A stretch of DNA of 64,000 nt. Source: Cellulomonas sp. NS3 (GTDB lineage: Bacteria; Actinomycetota; Actinomycetes; Actinomycetales; Cellulomonadaceae). Positions within the stretch are counted from its first letter, which is position 1. The number at the start of each line of letters is the position of its first letter. The notes under the pieces are model-generated. The model was not told the origin of the DNA. It saw only the letters and a program-made list of their open reading frames with translations, and searched no databases. This document shows, piece after piece, positions 27,316-38,832 of the stretch. The stretch lies in assembly GCF_024757985.1 (NCBI RefSeq), contig NZ_CP103289.1:1364001-1428000 (forward strand), written 5' to 3'. Both the position numbers and the translations under genes were made by a program.

Positions 27316-28164
27316 TCAGTCCTGCGGGCTCGTCGCGACGGCGGCGCGCAGCCCGGGCAGCAGCGTGTCGAGGTACGCGGCGGTGTCCTCCCACCCCTCG
27401 ACGGCGTGGCAGGGGACGCCGAGCGCCTTCACCGGGTAGTCGTTGCCGTCCTCGTCGAGGCGGTCGCCCACGAACAGCATCTCCTGCAGGTCGATCCCGG
27501 TCAGGTCCGCGAGCCGTGTCATGCCGTACGCCTTGTCGATGCCCTTGCGCGTGATGTCGACCGACGTCGAGCCGCCCGAGCGGACCTCGAGGTCGGGCAG
27601 CAGCGCCGCGACGGCCTCGCGCAACGAGGACTTCTTGGCGCCCGTGGGGTCCCACTCCGACTTCGCGGCGACGGGCGCGGCCTGGCCGAGCGCCGAGAAG
27701 GTGATCTGGCTCCCGCGGTCCTCGAGGATCGGGCCCCACGTCTCGGGCTCCCAGAGGCCCAGCTCCCTGGCCTGGCCCTCGACCGCGGCGAGCGCGCGCT
27801 GCTTCTCGTCCTCGGTGAGGTTCTGGGCGTACACCTGGTCCCACGCCGCGCCGGTGTGGCGGTAGTACTGCGTGCCGCAGGTCGGCATGAGGTGCAGGCG
27901 GGCGAGCGCCGCGGGGTCCGCGCCGGTCAGCCGGTCGACGACCTGCATCTGGAACTGGCCGAACTGGCCGCCCGAGATGATGCAGACCTCGACGACGTCG
28001 AGCAGCTCGAGGAGCAGCCCGGCCATGCGCGGGGCGAGCGGGGACTTCGAGGGGGCCAGGGTGTCGTCCAGGTCGAACGCGACGAGGCGGGGTGCGCGGG
28101 ACAGGGGACCCTCCGGGGGGCGGGAGCGGGTGGGGGAGCGCAGCGCGCTGCCACCCGGGTGCAC
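27316..28164 (-). CDS. HAD-IIB hydrolase, phosphomannomutase-like
   Basis: A cytoplasmic HAD hydrolase of about 262-282 aa resembling eukaryotic-type phosphomannomutase and sucrose-phosphatase-like enzymes. Motif I is LVAFDLDDTLAPSKSPLAPR, motif II is EVCIISGGQFGQFQ, and the C-terminal acidic motif is MLFVGDRLDEDGNDYPVKAL. Between them is the substrate cap with SGGSTSVDITRKGIDKAYG, typical of HAD-IIB. The coordinates use the nearest standard start, GTG at 28164. However, homology begins close to a CTG at 28104 that follows a strong GGAGGG by 4 nt, and the 20 residues before it look non-coding. CTG initiation is therefore possible. Confidence 0.85.
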   Translation of the reverse strand: MHPGGSALRSPTRSRPPEGPLSRAPRLVAFDLDDTLAPSKSPLAPRMAGLLLELLDVVEVCIISGGQFGQFQMQVVDRLTGADPAALARLHLMPTCGTQYYRHTGAAWDQVYAQNLTEDEKQRALAAVEGQARELGLWEPETWGPILEDRGSQITFSALGQAAPVAAKSEWDPTGAKKSSLREAVAALLPDLEVRSGGSTSVDITRKGIDKAYGMTRLADLTGIDLQEMLFVGDRLDEDGNDYPVKALGVPCHAVEGWEDTAAYLDTLLPGLRAAVATSPQD

Positions 28165-28226
28165 GTGGACGCCCCATCCTCCCAGAGTCCGGAGGTGGCG
28201 CGGTCCGCCGAGGTCCTGGCGGCCGC

Positions 28227-29117
28227 TCAGCGCGCGCGGACGAGCTCGCGCTGCGTCGGCACCACGACGGGGCGCGCGTCGGGCGTCACCGTCGACGTGC
28301 CCACGGTGACGTGCTCGCCGATCGGCACGACCGAGTGCATGACCGTCTCGTCGTACACGTGCACGAGGTTGTACGCCTGCGCGCCGTCGCGGCCGCGCGT
28401 CCCGCGGTCCGGCGTCCGCAGGTCCTGGGTGTAGCACGTGGCCGACGCGACCGAGACCGGGATGCCCGCGAACGTCGCGGACGTCGAGTAGTGCAGGTGA
28501 CCGGCGAGGATGCCGCGCACGTCGGTCCCGCGGAGCACGTCGGCGAGCGGCTCCTGGTCGCGCAGCTCGACCGCGACCGCGAGGTCCTGCAGGCACGGGA
28601 CCGGGGGGTGGTGCATGAGCAGCAGCGAGCCCTCCGGTGCCGGCGCCGCGAGGACGTCCGCGAGCCACGCGAGCTGCACGGGCGTGACCTCGCCGTGGTG
28701 GAAGCCGGGCACCGAGGAGTCGAGCACGACGACGCGCAGGCCACCGAGGTGCAGCACGTGGTCGTACGGCGCGTCGGACGGGGCCTCGTCGGTCAGCTCG
28801 CGCCGCAGCGTCGCCCGGTCGTCGTGGTTGCCCATGGCCCACACGACGCGCGCGCCCATCCGGCGGGCGGCGGGCTCGACGACCTCGCGCAGGCTCCGGT
28901 AGGCCTCCGCGTCCCCGACGTCCGCGAGGTCCCCGGTGAACAGCAGGGCCTCGGGTGCGGCGCCGGAGTGCTCGAGGCCCGCGAGGAGCTCGGCGAGGTG
29001 CGCGCGCGAGTCGGCGACCCCGTAGAGCAGCGGGTCCTGCGGCGAGACGAAGTGGGTGTCGCTGAAGTGGGCGATGACGTGCCGGGCCTGGGGGCGGCCC
29101 GCGTGGTTCGAGGTCAT
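28227..29117 (-). CDS. Calcineurin-like metallophosphoesterase, CpdA-type
   Basis: A 296-aa phosphodiesterase. The dinuclear metal motifs are all present: [39 protein letters not shown] and [10 protein letters not shown]. This set and order match the CpdA/class III cyclic nucleotide phosphodiesterase family, which hydrolyses cAMP and related molecules; other phosphodiesters cannot be excluded. There is no signal peptide. The ATG at 29117 lies 24 bp from an inverted repeat that may control it. Confidence 0.9.
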   Translation of the reverse strand: MTSNHAGRPQARHVIAHFSDTHFVSPQDPLLYGVADSRAHLAELLAGLEHSGAAPEALLFTGDLADVGDAEAYRSLREVVEPAARRMGARVVWAMGNHDDRATLRRELTDEAPSDAPYDHVLHLGGLRVVVLDSSVPGFHHGEVTPVQLAWLADVLAAPAPEGSLLLMHHPPVPCLQDLAVAVELRDQEPLADVLRGTDVRGILAGHLHYSTSATFAGIPVSVASATCYTQDLRTPDRGTRGRDGAQAYNLVHVYDETVMHSVVPIGEHVTVGTSTVTPDARPVVVPTQRELVRAR

Positions 29118-29140
29118 GACGCTTTCATCTCACCGGGGAC

Positions 29141-29172
29141 GACGGTCGGACGGTCAGCTCCATCCGACCGTC
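29141..29172. promoter_or_regulatory. Inverted repeat upstream of the metallophosphoesterase
   Basis: The perfect 10-bp arms GACGGTCGGA (29141-29150) and TCCGACCGTC (29163-29172) with a 12-bp spacer lie 24 bp upstream of the start codon. Spacing and position fit a repressor operator. A terminator for the upstream gene is less likely because a stronger hairpin at 29256-29290 already serves it. Confidence 0.45.
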
Positions 29173-29255
29173 CCAGCATGAACGATGGTCGAACGGGCGG
29201 CACCCGGGGTGAGGCGCGCCGCTGTCCATCCCGATCGGTCACCCGTCCGGCGTCC

Positions 29256-29290
29256 TGAGGCGCCGCGGCCGGGCCGGCCGCGGCGCCTCA
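29256..29290 (-). terminator. Strong hairpin terminator after the Stealth gene
   Basis: A perfect 15-bp stem (29256-29270 with 29276-29290) and a 5-nt loop lie 11 nt after the stop codon of the Stealth-family gene. Confidence 0.88.
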
Positions 29291-29300
29291 GGGCCCGGCG

Positions 29301-30881
29301 TCACGCGTCGGCGTTCTCCCACGGCGCGACGACCGGGAAGTACCGGTCGAGGAAGTCGCGCACGGCGCGGGCGCGCACGTCCTCGTCGATCTCCGGGAAG
29401 CTGCCGTCGTTGAGGCAGAACATGTCCGTCGAGCGCTTCGCGAGCAGCGACTTCATCGCCTCGAGCCCCGCCCGCGACGTCGTGTCCACATACCTCGTGC
29501 GGGCCGTCGTCTGCACCGCGCGACCGCTCATGAGCGCGTAGTAGTGGTAGAGCGAGTTGGTCACCGAGATGTCGGTCGCGGAGCGGAACCGGCTCGCGGC
29601 CGTCGCGGCGAACTGGTCGGCGAACTCGCGCTCCATCTCGTCGAGCACGCTGCGGCGCAGCGGCGCCGCCGAGTGCTCCAGGTGCCGGGTCGTGAGGCGC
29701 CCGAACCGCTCGAGCAGCAGCGCGCGGTTGACGCGGGCCGCGTTCTCGAAGCCGCTGCGGCGCGGGTCGTTGCCGCCCAGGCCGATGCGCGTCGTCGCCT
29801 CCACGAACTTCGTGACGCCGCCCGGGGAGAAGAACAGGTCCGGGCTGATCGGCCGGCCGAAGAACATGTCGTCGTTCGAGTACAGGAAGTGCTCGGCGAG
29901 CCCCGGGATGTGGTGCAGTTGGGCCTCGACCGCGTGCGAGTTGTGCGTCGGGAGCACCGAGGGGTCCGCGAAGAACTCCTCGCTGCGCACGAACGTCACG
30001 CCCGGGTGGTCCGCGAGCCACGCCGGCTTCGGGGAGTCGGTGGCGACGAAGATCCGCCGGACCCACGGCGCGAACATGTGCACCGAGCGCAGCGCGTACC
30101 GCAGCTCGTCGACGTGCCGGTAGCGCGCCGGGGCGTCGTCGCCCTCGCCGACCACGTAGCTCTTCATGCGGGCCGCGCGGGCCTTCTGGAAGGCGGTCGA
30201 CGTCCCGTCGACCCACGAGAACACCATGTCGATCTCGAACGGCAGGTCCGACGCGTGGTCGGTGAACATGTGCTCGATGGTCGACCACGTGCGTCCGTAG
30301 CGCTCGACGGTGCCGCGCGTGACCTCGTCGACGTGCACCGTGCGGCGCGTCAGCGAGTTCTCGGCGGGCAGCACGACCTCGTCGGGCCCGTGCTGCCACA
30401 GCTCGACCTGCACGGCCTGGTCGGCGCCGTAGCGCAGGCCGCCGACGGGCTCGATGCGCGGCCGGAAGAGCCGCAGCACCCGGGCCTTGGGTGTCGCGTG
30501 CAGGCCGCCGGTCGCGACGAGGCGCGCCCTCGGCTTCGTCGCGTCGGCGGCGCGCACGTAGAACGGCTCGTCGGCGCACGCCCGGGTGAGCGCGTCGCGC
30601 AGCGCGGACCGGTCCGCCCAGTCGACGGCGACCACCGGGCGGGCACCGTTGCCGCGCACCAGGAGGTGGTCGACGCCCGCGGCGTCGAGCGCCTCGCGCA
30701 CGAAGAGCAGGTCGGCGACCGTCGCCTCGTGCGGGGTGAGCGTGCGGTTCGCGAGCGTGTACCTGCCCTTGACGAGCAGGACGTCGTCGCGTTGGAGCAG
30801 GTGCGCGCCCGGCTCGGAGGCCGGGGTGAGCGTCGTGCTCGTCGTCGCGAGGGCGGCGTAGGCGGCGAGGTCCGCAGGCAA
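29301..30881 (-). CDS. Stealth-family sugar-phosphate transferase (capsule/cell-wall glycan)
   Basis: About 526 aa. An N-terminal region of about 200 residues is followed by the Stealth conserved regions. CR1 is in FEIDMVFSWVDGTSTAFQKA. CR2 is RYALRSVHMFAPWVRRIFVA, then THNSHAVEAQLHHIPGLAEH and FLYSNDDMFFGRPISPDLFF. CR3 lies around HLEHSAAPLRRSVLDEMERE, and CR4 is MFCLNDGS. Stealth proteins are hexose-1-phosphate transferases that build phosphoglycan polymers, such as meningococcal SacB (capsule) and mycobacterial homologues. No ATG or GTG exists near the start of the homologous frame; TTG at 30881 is the first usable codon and has no clear Shine-Dalgarno sequence, so the start is uncertain. 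Confidence 0.85.
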   Translation of the reverse strand: MPADLAAYAALATTSTTLTPASEPGAHLLQRDDVLLVKGRYTLANRTLTPHEATVADLLFVREALDAAGVDHLLVRGNGARPVVAVDWADRSALRDALTRACADEPFYVRAADATKPRARLVATGGLHATPKARVLRLFRPRIEPVGGLRYGADQAVQVELWQHGPDEVVLPAENSLTRRTVHVDEVTRGTVERYGRTWSTIEHMFTDHASDLPFEIDMVFSWVDGTSTAFQKARAARMKSYVVGEGDDAPARYRHVDELRYALRSVHMFAPWVRRIFVATDSPKPAWLADHPGVTFVRSEEFFADPSVLPTHNSHAVEAQLHHIPGLAEHFLYSNDDMFFGRPISPDLFFSPGGVTKFVEATTRIGLGGNDPRRSGFENAARVNRALLLERFGRLTTRHLEHSAAPLRRSVLDEMEREFADQFAATAASRFRSATDISVTNSLYHYYALMSGRAVQTTARTRYVDTTSRAGLEAMKSLLAKRSTDMFCLNDGSFPEIDEDVRARAVRDFLDRYFPVVAPWENADA

Positions 30882-31115
30882 GGTGGTGATGGCGGTTCCC
30901 AGGTGGTCGGCGGTGGGTGACGGCGCCGGTGCACCTCGCGCGGCGGACGCGCAGAACGTGCTGCAGCGTCGTCGGGGGGCAGTGGGCAGAGTGTACGCCG
31001 TCCGGGCTACCCGGGCGAGGCCTGCCCGACGTGCCGTGGACGTGCGCCGTGACGACCCGACGGGTGCGGCGCACTCGCCGGGTCGATCTCGCGCGTCGCT
31101 CGTAGAGTCGCGAGC

Positions 31116-32006
31116 ATGACCGGGTCGGGGCAGGTGCGGATCGGCATCTCCGGCTGGCGGTACGCACCGTGGCGGGGGGAGTTCTACCCGCCTGGGCTGC
31201 CGCAGCGGCGCGAGCTCGAGTGGGCCTCCCGGCGCCTCGGCTCGATCGAGATCAACGGCTCGTTCTACTCGCTGCAGCGACCCGACAGCTACCGGGCCTG
31301 GCGGGCCGACACGCCGGACGGCTTCATCTTCTCGGTCAAGGGCCCGCGCTTCGTGACGCACCTGAAGAAGCTCGCGGGCGTCGAGACGGCGGTTGCGAAC
31401 TTCTTCGCGTCCGGGGTGCTCGCGCTGGGCGACCGCACGGGGCCGGTCCTGTGGCAGCTGCCGCCGAACCTCGGGTTCGACGCCGACCGGCTCGCGCGGT
31501 TCTTCGACCTGCTCCCGCGCTCGACGGGTGCAGCGGCGGTCCTCGCCGCCGGGCACGACGACAAGGTGCCCGAGGGGAAGGCGGTCACGACGGTCGACGA
31601 GGACCGGCCCCTGCGGCACGTCCTCGAGGTGCGTCACGCGACCTACCTCGACCCGGCGTTCCCCGAGCTGCTGCGCGCGCACGACATCGGGCTCGTGGTC
31701 GCCGACACCGCGGGGACGTGGCCGCACCTCGAGGACGTCACGAGCGACGTCGTCTACGTGCGGCTGCACGGCGACAGCGAGCTCTACGTGTCGGGCTACG
31801 ACGACGCGGCCCTCGACGCGTGGGCGGCCAAGGTCCGGGCGTGGTCGGCGGGCACACCGCCCCCGGACGGCCCGCGGCTGACACCGCCGGCGCCGGAGCG
31901 TCCGCGCGACGTCTTCGTGTACTTCGACAACGACGTCAAGGTCCGCGCGCCGTTCGACGCCATGGCCCTCGCGGCCCGGCTCGGGGTCTCGCCGCCGGGC
32001 CTCTGA
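31116..32006 (+). CDS. DUF72 (YecE-like) protein
   Basis: A 296-aa TIM-barrel-like protein of the DUF72 family. Typical features are RIGISGWRYAPWRGEFYPPG at the start, GSIEINGSFYSLQRPDSYRA, FIFSVKGPRFVTHLKKL, VLWQLPPNLGF, HVLEVRHATYLDPAFPELL and the end DVFVYFDNDVKVRAPFDAMA. The biochemical function of DUF72 is not established. The ATG at 31116 gives the normal length. It is divergent from the Stealth gene with a 234-bp gap that holds GC-rich inverted stretches but no clear site. Confidence 0.93.
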   Translation: MTGSGQVRIGISGWRYAPWRGEFYPPGLPQRRELEWASRRLGSIEINGSFYSLQRPDSYRAWRADTPDGFIFSVKGPRFVTHLKKLAGVETAVANFFASGVLALGDRTGPVLWQLPPNLGFDADRLARFFDLLPRSTGAAAVLAAGHDDKVPEGKAVTTVDEDRPLRHVLEVRHATYLDPAFPELLRAHDIGLVVADTAGTWPHLEDVTSDVVYVRLHGDSELYVSGYDDAALDAWAAKVRAWSAGTPPPDGPRLTPPAPERPRDVFVYFDNDVKVRAPFDAMALAARLGVSPPGL

Positions 32007-32189
32007 GCCCGGGTGCGCCGGGCCCGGCCGACACCCGTCGCAGGCTCACCCGCCCGTGCGGCACGTCCCGCGCGCGCAGGCGCTGTGCGACAGGCGAGGA
32101 TGAGCGGCACCGGACCCGAGGGGGGCCCGGCGGTGCTCACGGTGGGCACGGCCCTGGTCGCGGCGCGACCGTCGTCGTCGAGGAGGCAC

Positions 32190-34505
32190 ATGCGGGTCGA
32201 GCGGGACGAGCTGTCACGGGCGGCCCCGGGCGGTGTCGTCGACTTCCGACGGGTCTTCGCGACCTCGCCGACCGCCTACCTGGTCCTGGACCGCGACCTC
32301 GTGATCGTCGAGGTCAACCCCGCGTACACGGCCCTCGTCGGCCGCAGCCGCGAGCAGGTCGTCGGTCGCCCGGTCTTCGAGGTGTTCCCCCCGGACCCGG
32401 GGACGGTCGACGAGGACGGCCGCCACCCGCTCCAGGTCTCGCTCGAGCGCGTCCGCGACACGGGCCGGCCGCAGGTCGTGCCGCTCGCGAAGTACGACGT
32501 CGTGGTTCCCGCCGGGGGCGGACGCGTCGAGCGGTTCTGGTCGCTCACGCTCGTCCCGCTGCCCGACCTCGACGGCGCCCCCGACCTCATCCTCGAGCGG
32601 GTCGAGGACGTGACCGCCTACGTCGCCGAGCGGCGCGCCCACGGCCGCGACGCGCCGCCGCCCGAGCTGCTGGAGCTCATGGAGGCCGACCTCTACGTGC
32701 GCCTGCAGCAGCTCGGCGCCGCGCAGGAGGCCCGCGACCTCGCCGCGCGTCGGGTCGCGGGGCTGGGCGAGGTCGCGCTGCAGCTGACGTCCGCGGAGAC
32801 GGTGCAGGACCTCGAGCGGATCGTCCTCGCGCAGGGTCCGCGCGTGCTCGGCGCCGCGGGCGGGGCGCTGTTCACGCGCGACGACGCGGGCGGCTGGCGG
32901 GTCAGCGCCGCTGCGCTCGGCGAGCACGTCCAGGCCCGGTACCAGCACCTCCCGTTCGACAGCCCGCTCGCGGGCCCCTGGGTCGCGCGCACGGGCCGCC
33001 GGCTGCTGCTGCCCACGCGGGCGTCGGGCATCGAGCTCCACCCGACCATGGCCGCGGCGTACGCCGACACGCAGCGGGACGCGTGGGCCATCCTCCCGCT
33101 CACGGTGCGCGACGCGTGCGTCGGTGCGCTCGCGGTGTCCTGGGTCGACGAGCGGGACTTCGACGCCGAGGAGCTCGAGCTGCTCGAGAGCCTCGCGGCG
33201 CAGTGCGCGCAGGCGCTCGACCGGCTCATGGCGCTGCAGGCCGAGCGCGAGGCCGCAGCGGTCGCGGCGCGCACGTCGGAGACGCTCCAGCGCTCGCTGC
33301 TGAGCCCCCCGCCGCAGGTCGACGGCCTCGAGATCGCGGTCCGCTACGTCCCGGCGGCGAAGGCCACGCAGGTCGGCGGCGACTGGTACGACGCGTTCCT
33401 GCAGCGCAGCGGCGAGCCGGTCGTCGTGATCGGCGACGTCGTCGGGCACGACATCGACGCGGCCGCGGCCATGGGTCAGCTGCGGGCGATGCTGCGCGGG
33501 ATCGCCGTCACTGCGCCGGCGTCCCCGGTCGAGCTCGTCCGGGCCGTGGACCGGGCGATCGACACGCTCGAGCTCCCGACGGTCGCGACGGGCCTCGTGG
33601 CGCGCGTCGAGCGGGCGCCCTACGACCCCGACGGCGACGACCGCGTCGTGCGGTGGTCCAACGCGGGGCACCTGCCGCCGCTCGTCGCGCACCCGGACGG
33701 CTCGGTCACGGAGCTCACGGGCGAGCGCACCAACCTCCTGCTGGGCATCAACCCGGAGGCCGAGCGCGACGAGTGGACGACGCGCGTGGGGGCCGGGTCG
33801 GTGCTGTTCCTGTACACCGACGGGCTCGTCGAGCGGCGCGGGGAGAGCGTGCCGCTCGGGATCGAGGCGCTGCGGGCGCGGCTCGCGGCGTCGGCGGGCG
33901 CGCCGCTCGAGACGTTGTGCGACGACGTGCTCGACGCGATGCTGCCGCCCCACCCCCACGACGACGTCGCGGTCGTCGCGATCCGCGTGCGACGGGCGGG
34001 CGAGCAGGCGACGGTGACCGCCGCTGTCCCCGTGACCGAGGAGCGCGTCCCCGTGGCACCGGACGCCGGCGGCGCGGCCGTCGACCGCCGCACGCTCCGG
34101 GTCCCCGCCGTCCCGCAGTCGGCGCACACCAGCCGGCACTGGGTCGTCGACGTCGCGCGCGAGCACGGCGCGAGCGAACCGGCCCTCGCCCTCGTCAAGC
34201 TGCTCACGAGCGAGGTCGTGACGAACGCGGTCAAGTACGGGCTCGTGCGGGACGTCGTCACCGTGACCGCCACGTGCGCCGAGGGCGTCGTCACGGTGGC
34301 CGTGCAGGACGACAACCCGGACCTCCCGCGCGTCCGCCACGCCCGCCGTGAGGACACCGGCGGCCGCGGGATGGAGCTCGTCGAGCGCTTCGCGGAGGAG
34401 TGGGGGACGGACGTGAGCGCCGACGGCGACGGCAAGGGCGTGTGGTTCCGCCTGCGGCTCGACCGGGCGACCGTCCACGACCCGGGACCGGCGCCCGCGA
34501 CCTGA
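32190..34505 (+). CDS. PAS-GAF-PP2C(SpoIIE)-HATPase signalling protein
   Basis: A 771-aa cytoplasmic regulator. PAS (about 15-135; FATSPTAYLVLDRDLVIVEV), GAF (about 190-345; LFTRDDAGGWRVSAAALGEH to LESLAAQCAQALDRL), SpoIIE/PP2C phosphatase (about 370-600; AKATQVGGDWYDAF, VIGDVVGHDIDAAAAMGQLR, NAGHLPPLVAHP, LFLYTDGLVERRGE, HDDVAVVAIR) and an RsbW-like HATPase (about 645-757; LLTSEVVTNAVKYG, DTGGRGMELVERFAEEWG). Such proteins control sigma factors through dephosphorylation of anti-anti-sigma factors and phosphorylation by the kinase domain. No cognate antagonist gene is adjacent. The ATG at 32190 was chosen for its GAGGAGG; an ATG at 32100 is possible. Confidence 0.93.
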   Translation: MRVERDELSRAAPGGVVDFRRVFATSPTAYLVLDRDLVIVEVNPAYTALVGRSREQVVGRPVFEVFPPDPGTVDEDGRHPLQVSLERVRDTGRPQVVPLAKYDVVVPAGGGRVERFWSLTLVPLPDLDGAPDLILERVEDVTAYVAERRAHGRDAPPPELLELMEADLYVRLQQLGAAQEARDLAARRVAGLGEVALQLTSAETVQDLERIVLAQGPRVLGAAGGALFTRDDAGGWRVSAAALGEHVQARYQHLPFDSPLAGPWVARTGRRLLLPTRASGIELHPTMAAAYADTQRDAWAILPLTVRDACVGALAVSWVDERDFDAEELELLESLAAQCAQALDRLMALQAEREAAAVAARTSETLQRSLLSPPPQVDGLEIAVRYVPAAKATQVGGDWYDAFLQRSGEPVVVIGDVVGHDIDAAAAMGQLRAMLRGIAVTAPASPVELVRAVDRAIDTLELPTVATGLVARVERAPYDPDGDDRVVRWSNAGHLPPLVAHPDGSVTELTGERTNLLLGINPEAERDEWTTRVGAGSVLFLYTDGLVERRGESVPLGIEALRARLAASAGAPLETLCDDVLDAMLPPHPHDDVAVVAIRVRRAGEQATVTAAVPVTEERVPVAPDAGGAAVDRRTLRVPAVPQSAHTSRHWVVDVAREHGASEPALALVKLLTSEVVTNAVKYGLVRDVVTVTATCAEGVVTVAVQDDNPDLPRVRHARREDTGGRGMELVERFAEEWGTDVSADGDGKGVWFRLRLDRATVHDPGPAPAT

Positions 34506-34533
34506 CCGCGTCCGCCCCGGGCGCGCGGACGGA

Positions 34534-34567
34534 CCCCGGTGCACTGCGCGGACGCGGCGCACCGGGG
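34534..34567. terminator. Bidirectional hairpin between convergent genes
   Basis: The arms CCCCGGTGC (34534-34542) and GCACCGGGG (34559-34567), extendable by two pairs past one mismatch, lie between the PP2C gene stop (34505) and the glf stop (34577). Confidence 0.6.
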
Positions 34568-34576
34568 ACCGTCGGC

Positions 34577-38717
<4,141 letters not shown>

Positions 38718-38832
38718 GGGGCTGTGTACCCAACCGTTCTGCCAGACAACCTAAGCCGGAAACGCCGGGTCGGCGCGGCGAGTGTCCTCGGGGAGACGGG
38801 CAAGTGTCCAGGTCAGGGCCCTGCCGCCCAGG

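Noticed and set aside
29181-29250. Short frame on the plus strand downstream of the inverted repeat at 29141-29172
   Set aside because: Low-complexity Arg/Pro translation that continues antisense into the Stealth gene; no supporting ribosome binding site.
31169-34351. About 1060-codon frame overlapping the DUF72 and PAS-GAF-PP2C genes
   Set aside because: Arg/Ala-rich shadow in another frame; the true frames carry complete conserved domains.
38740-38752. AGACAACCTAAG upstream of the GH-GT fusion as a LacI operator
   Set aside because: Only one half of the palindrome is present and the second half does not match.
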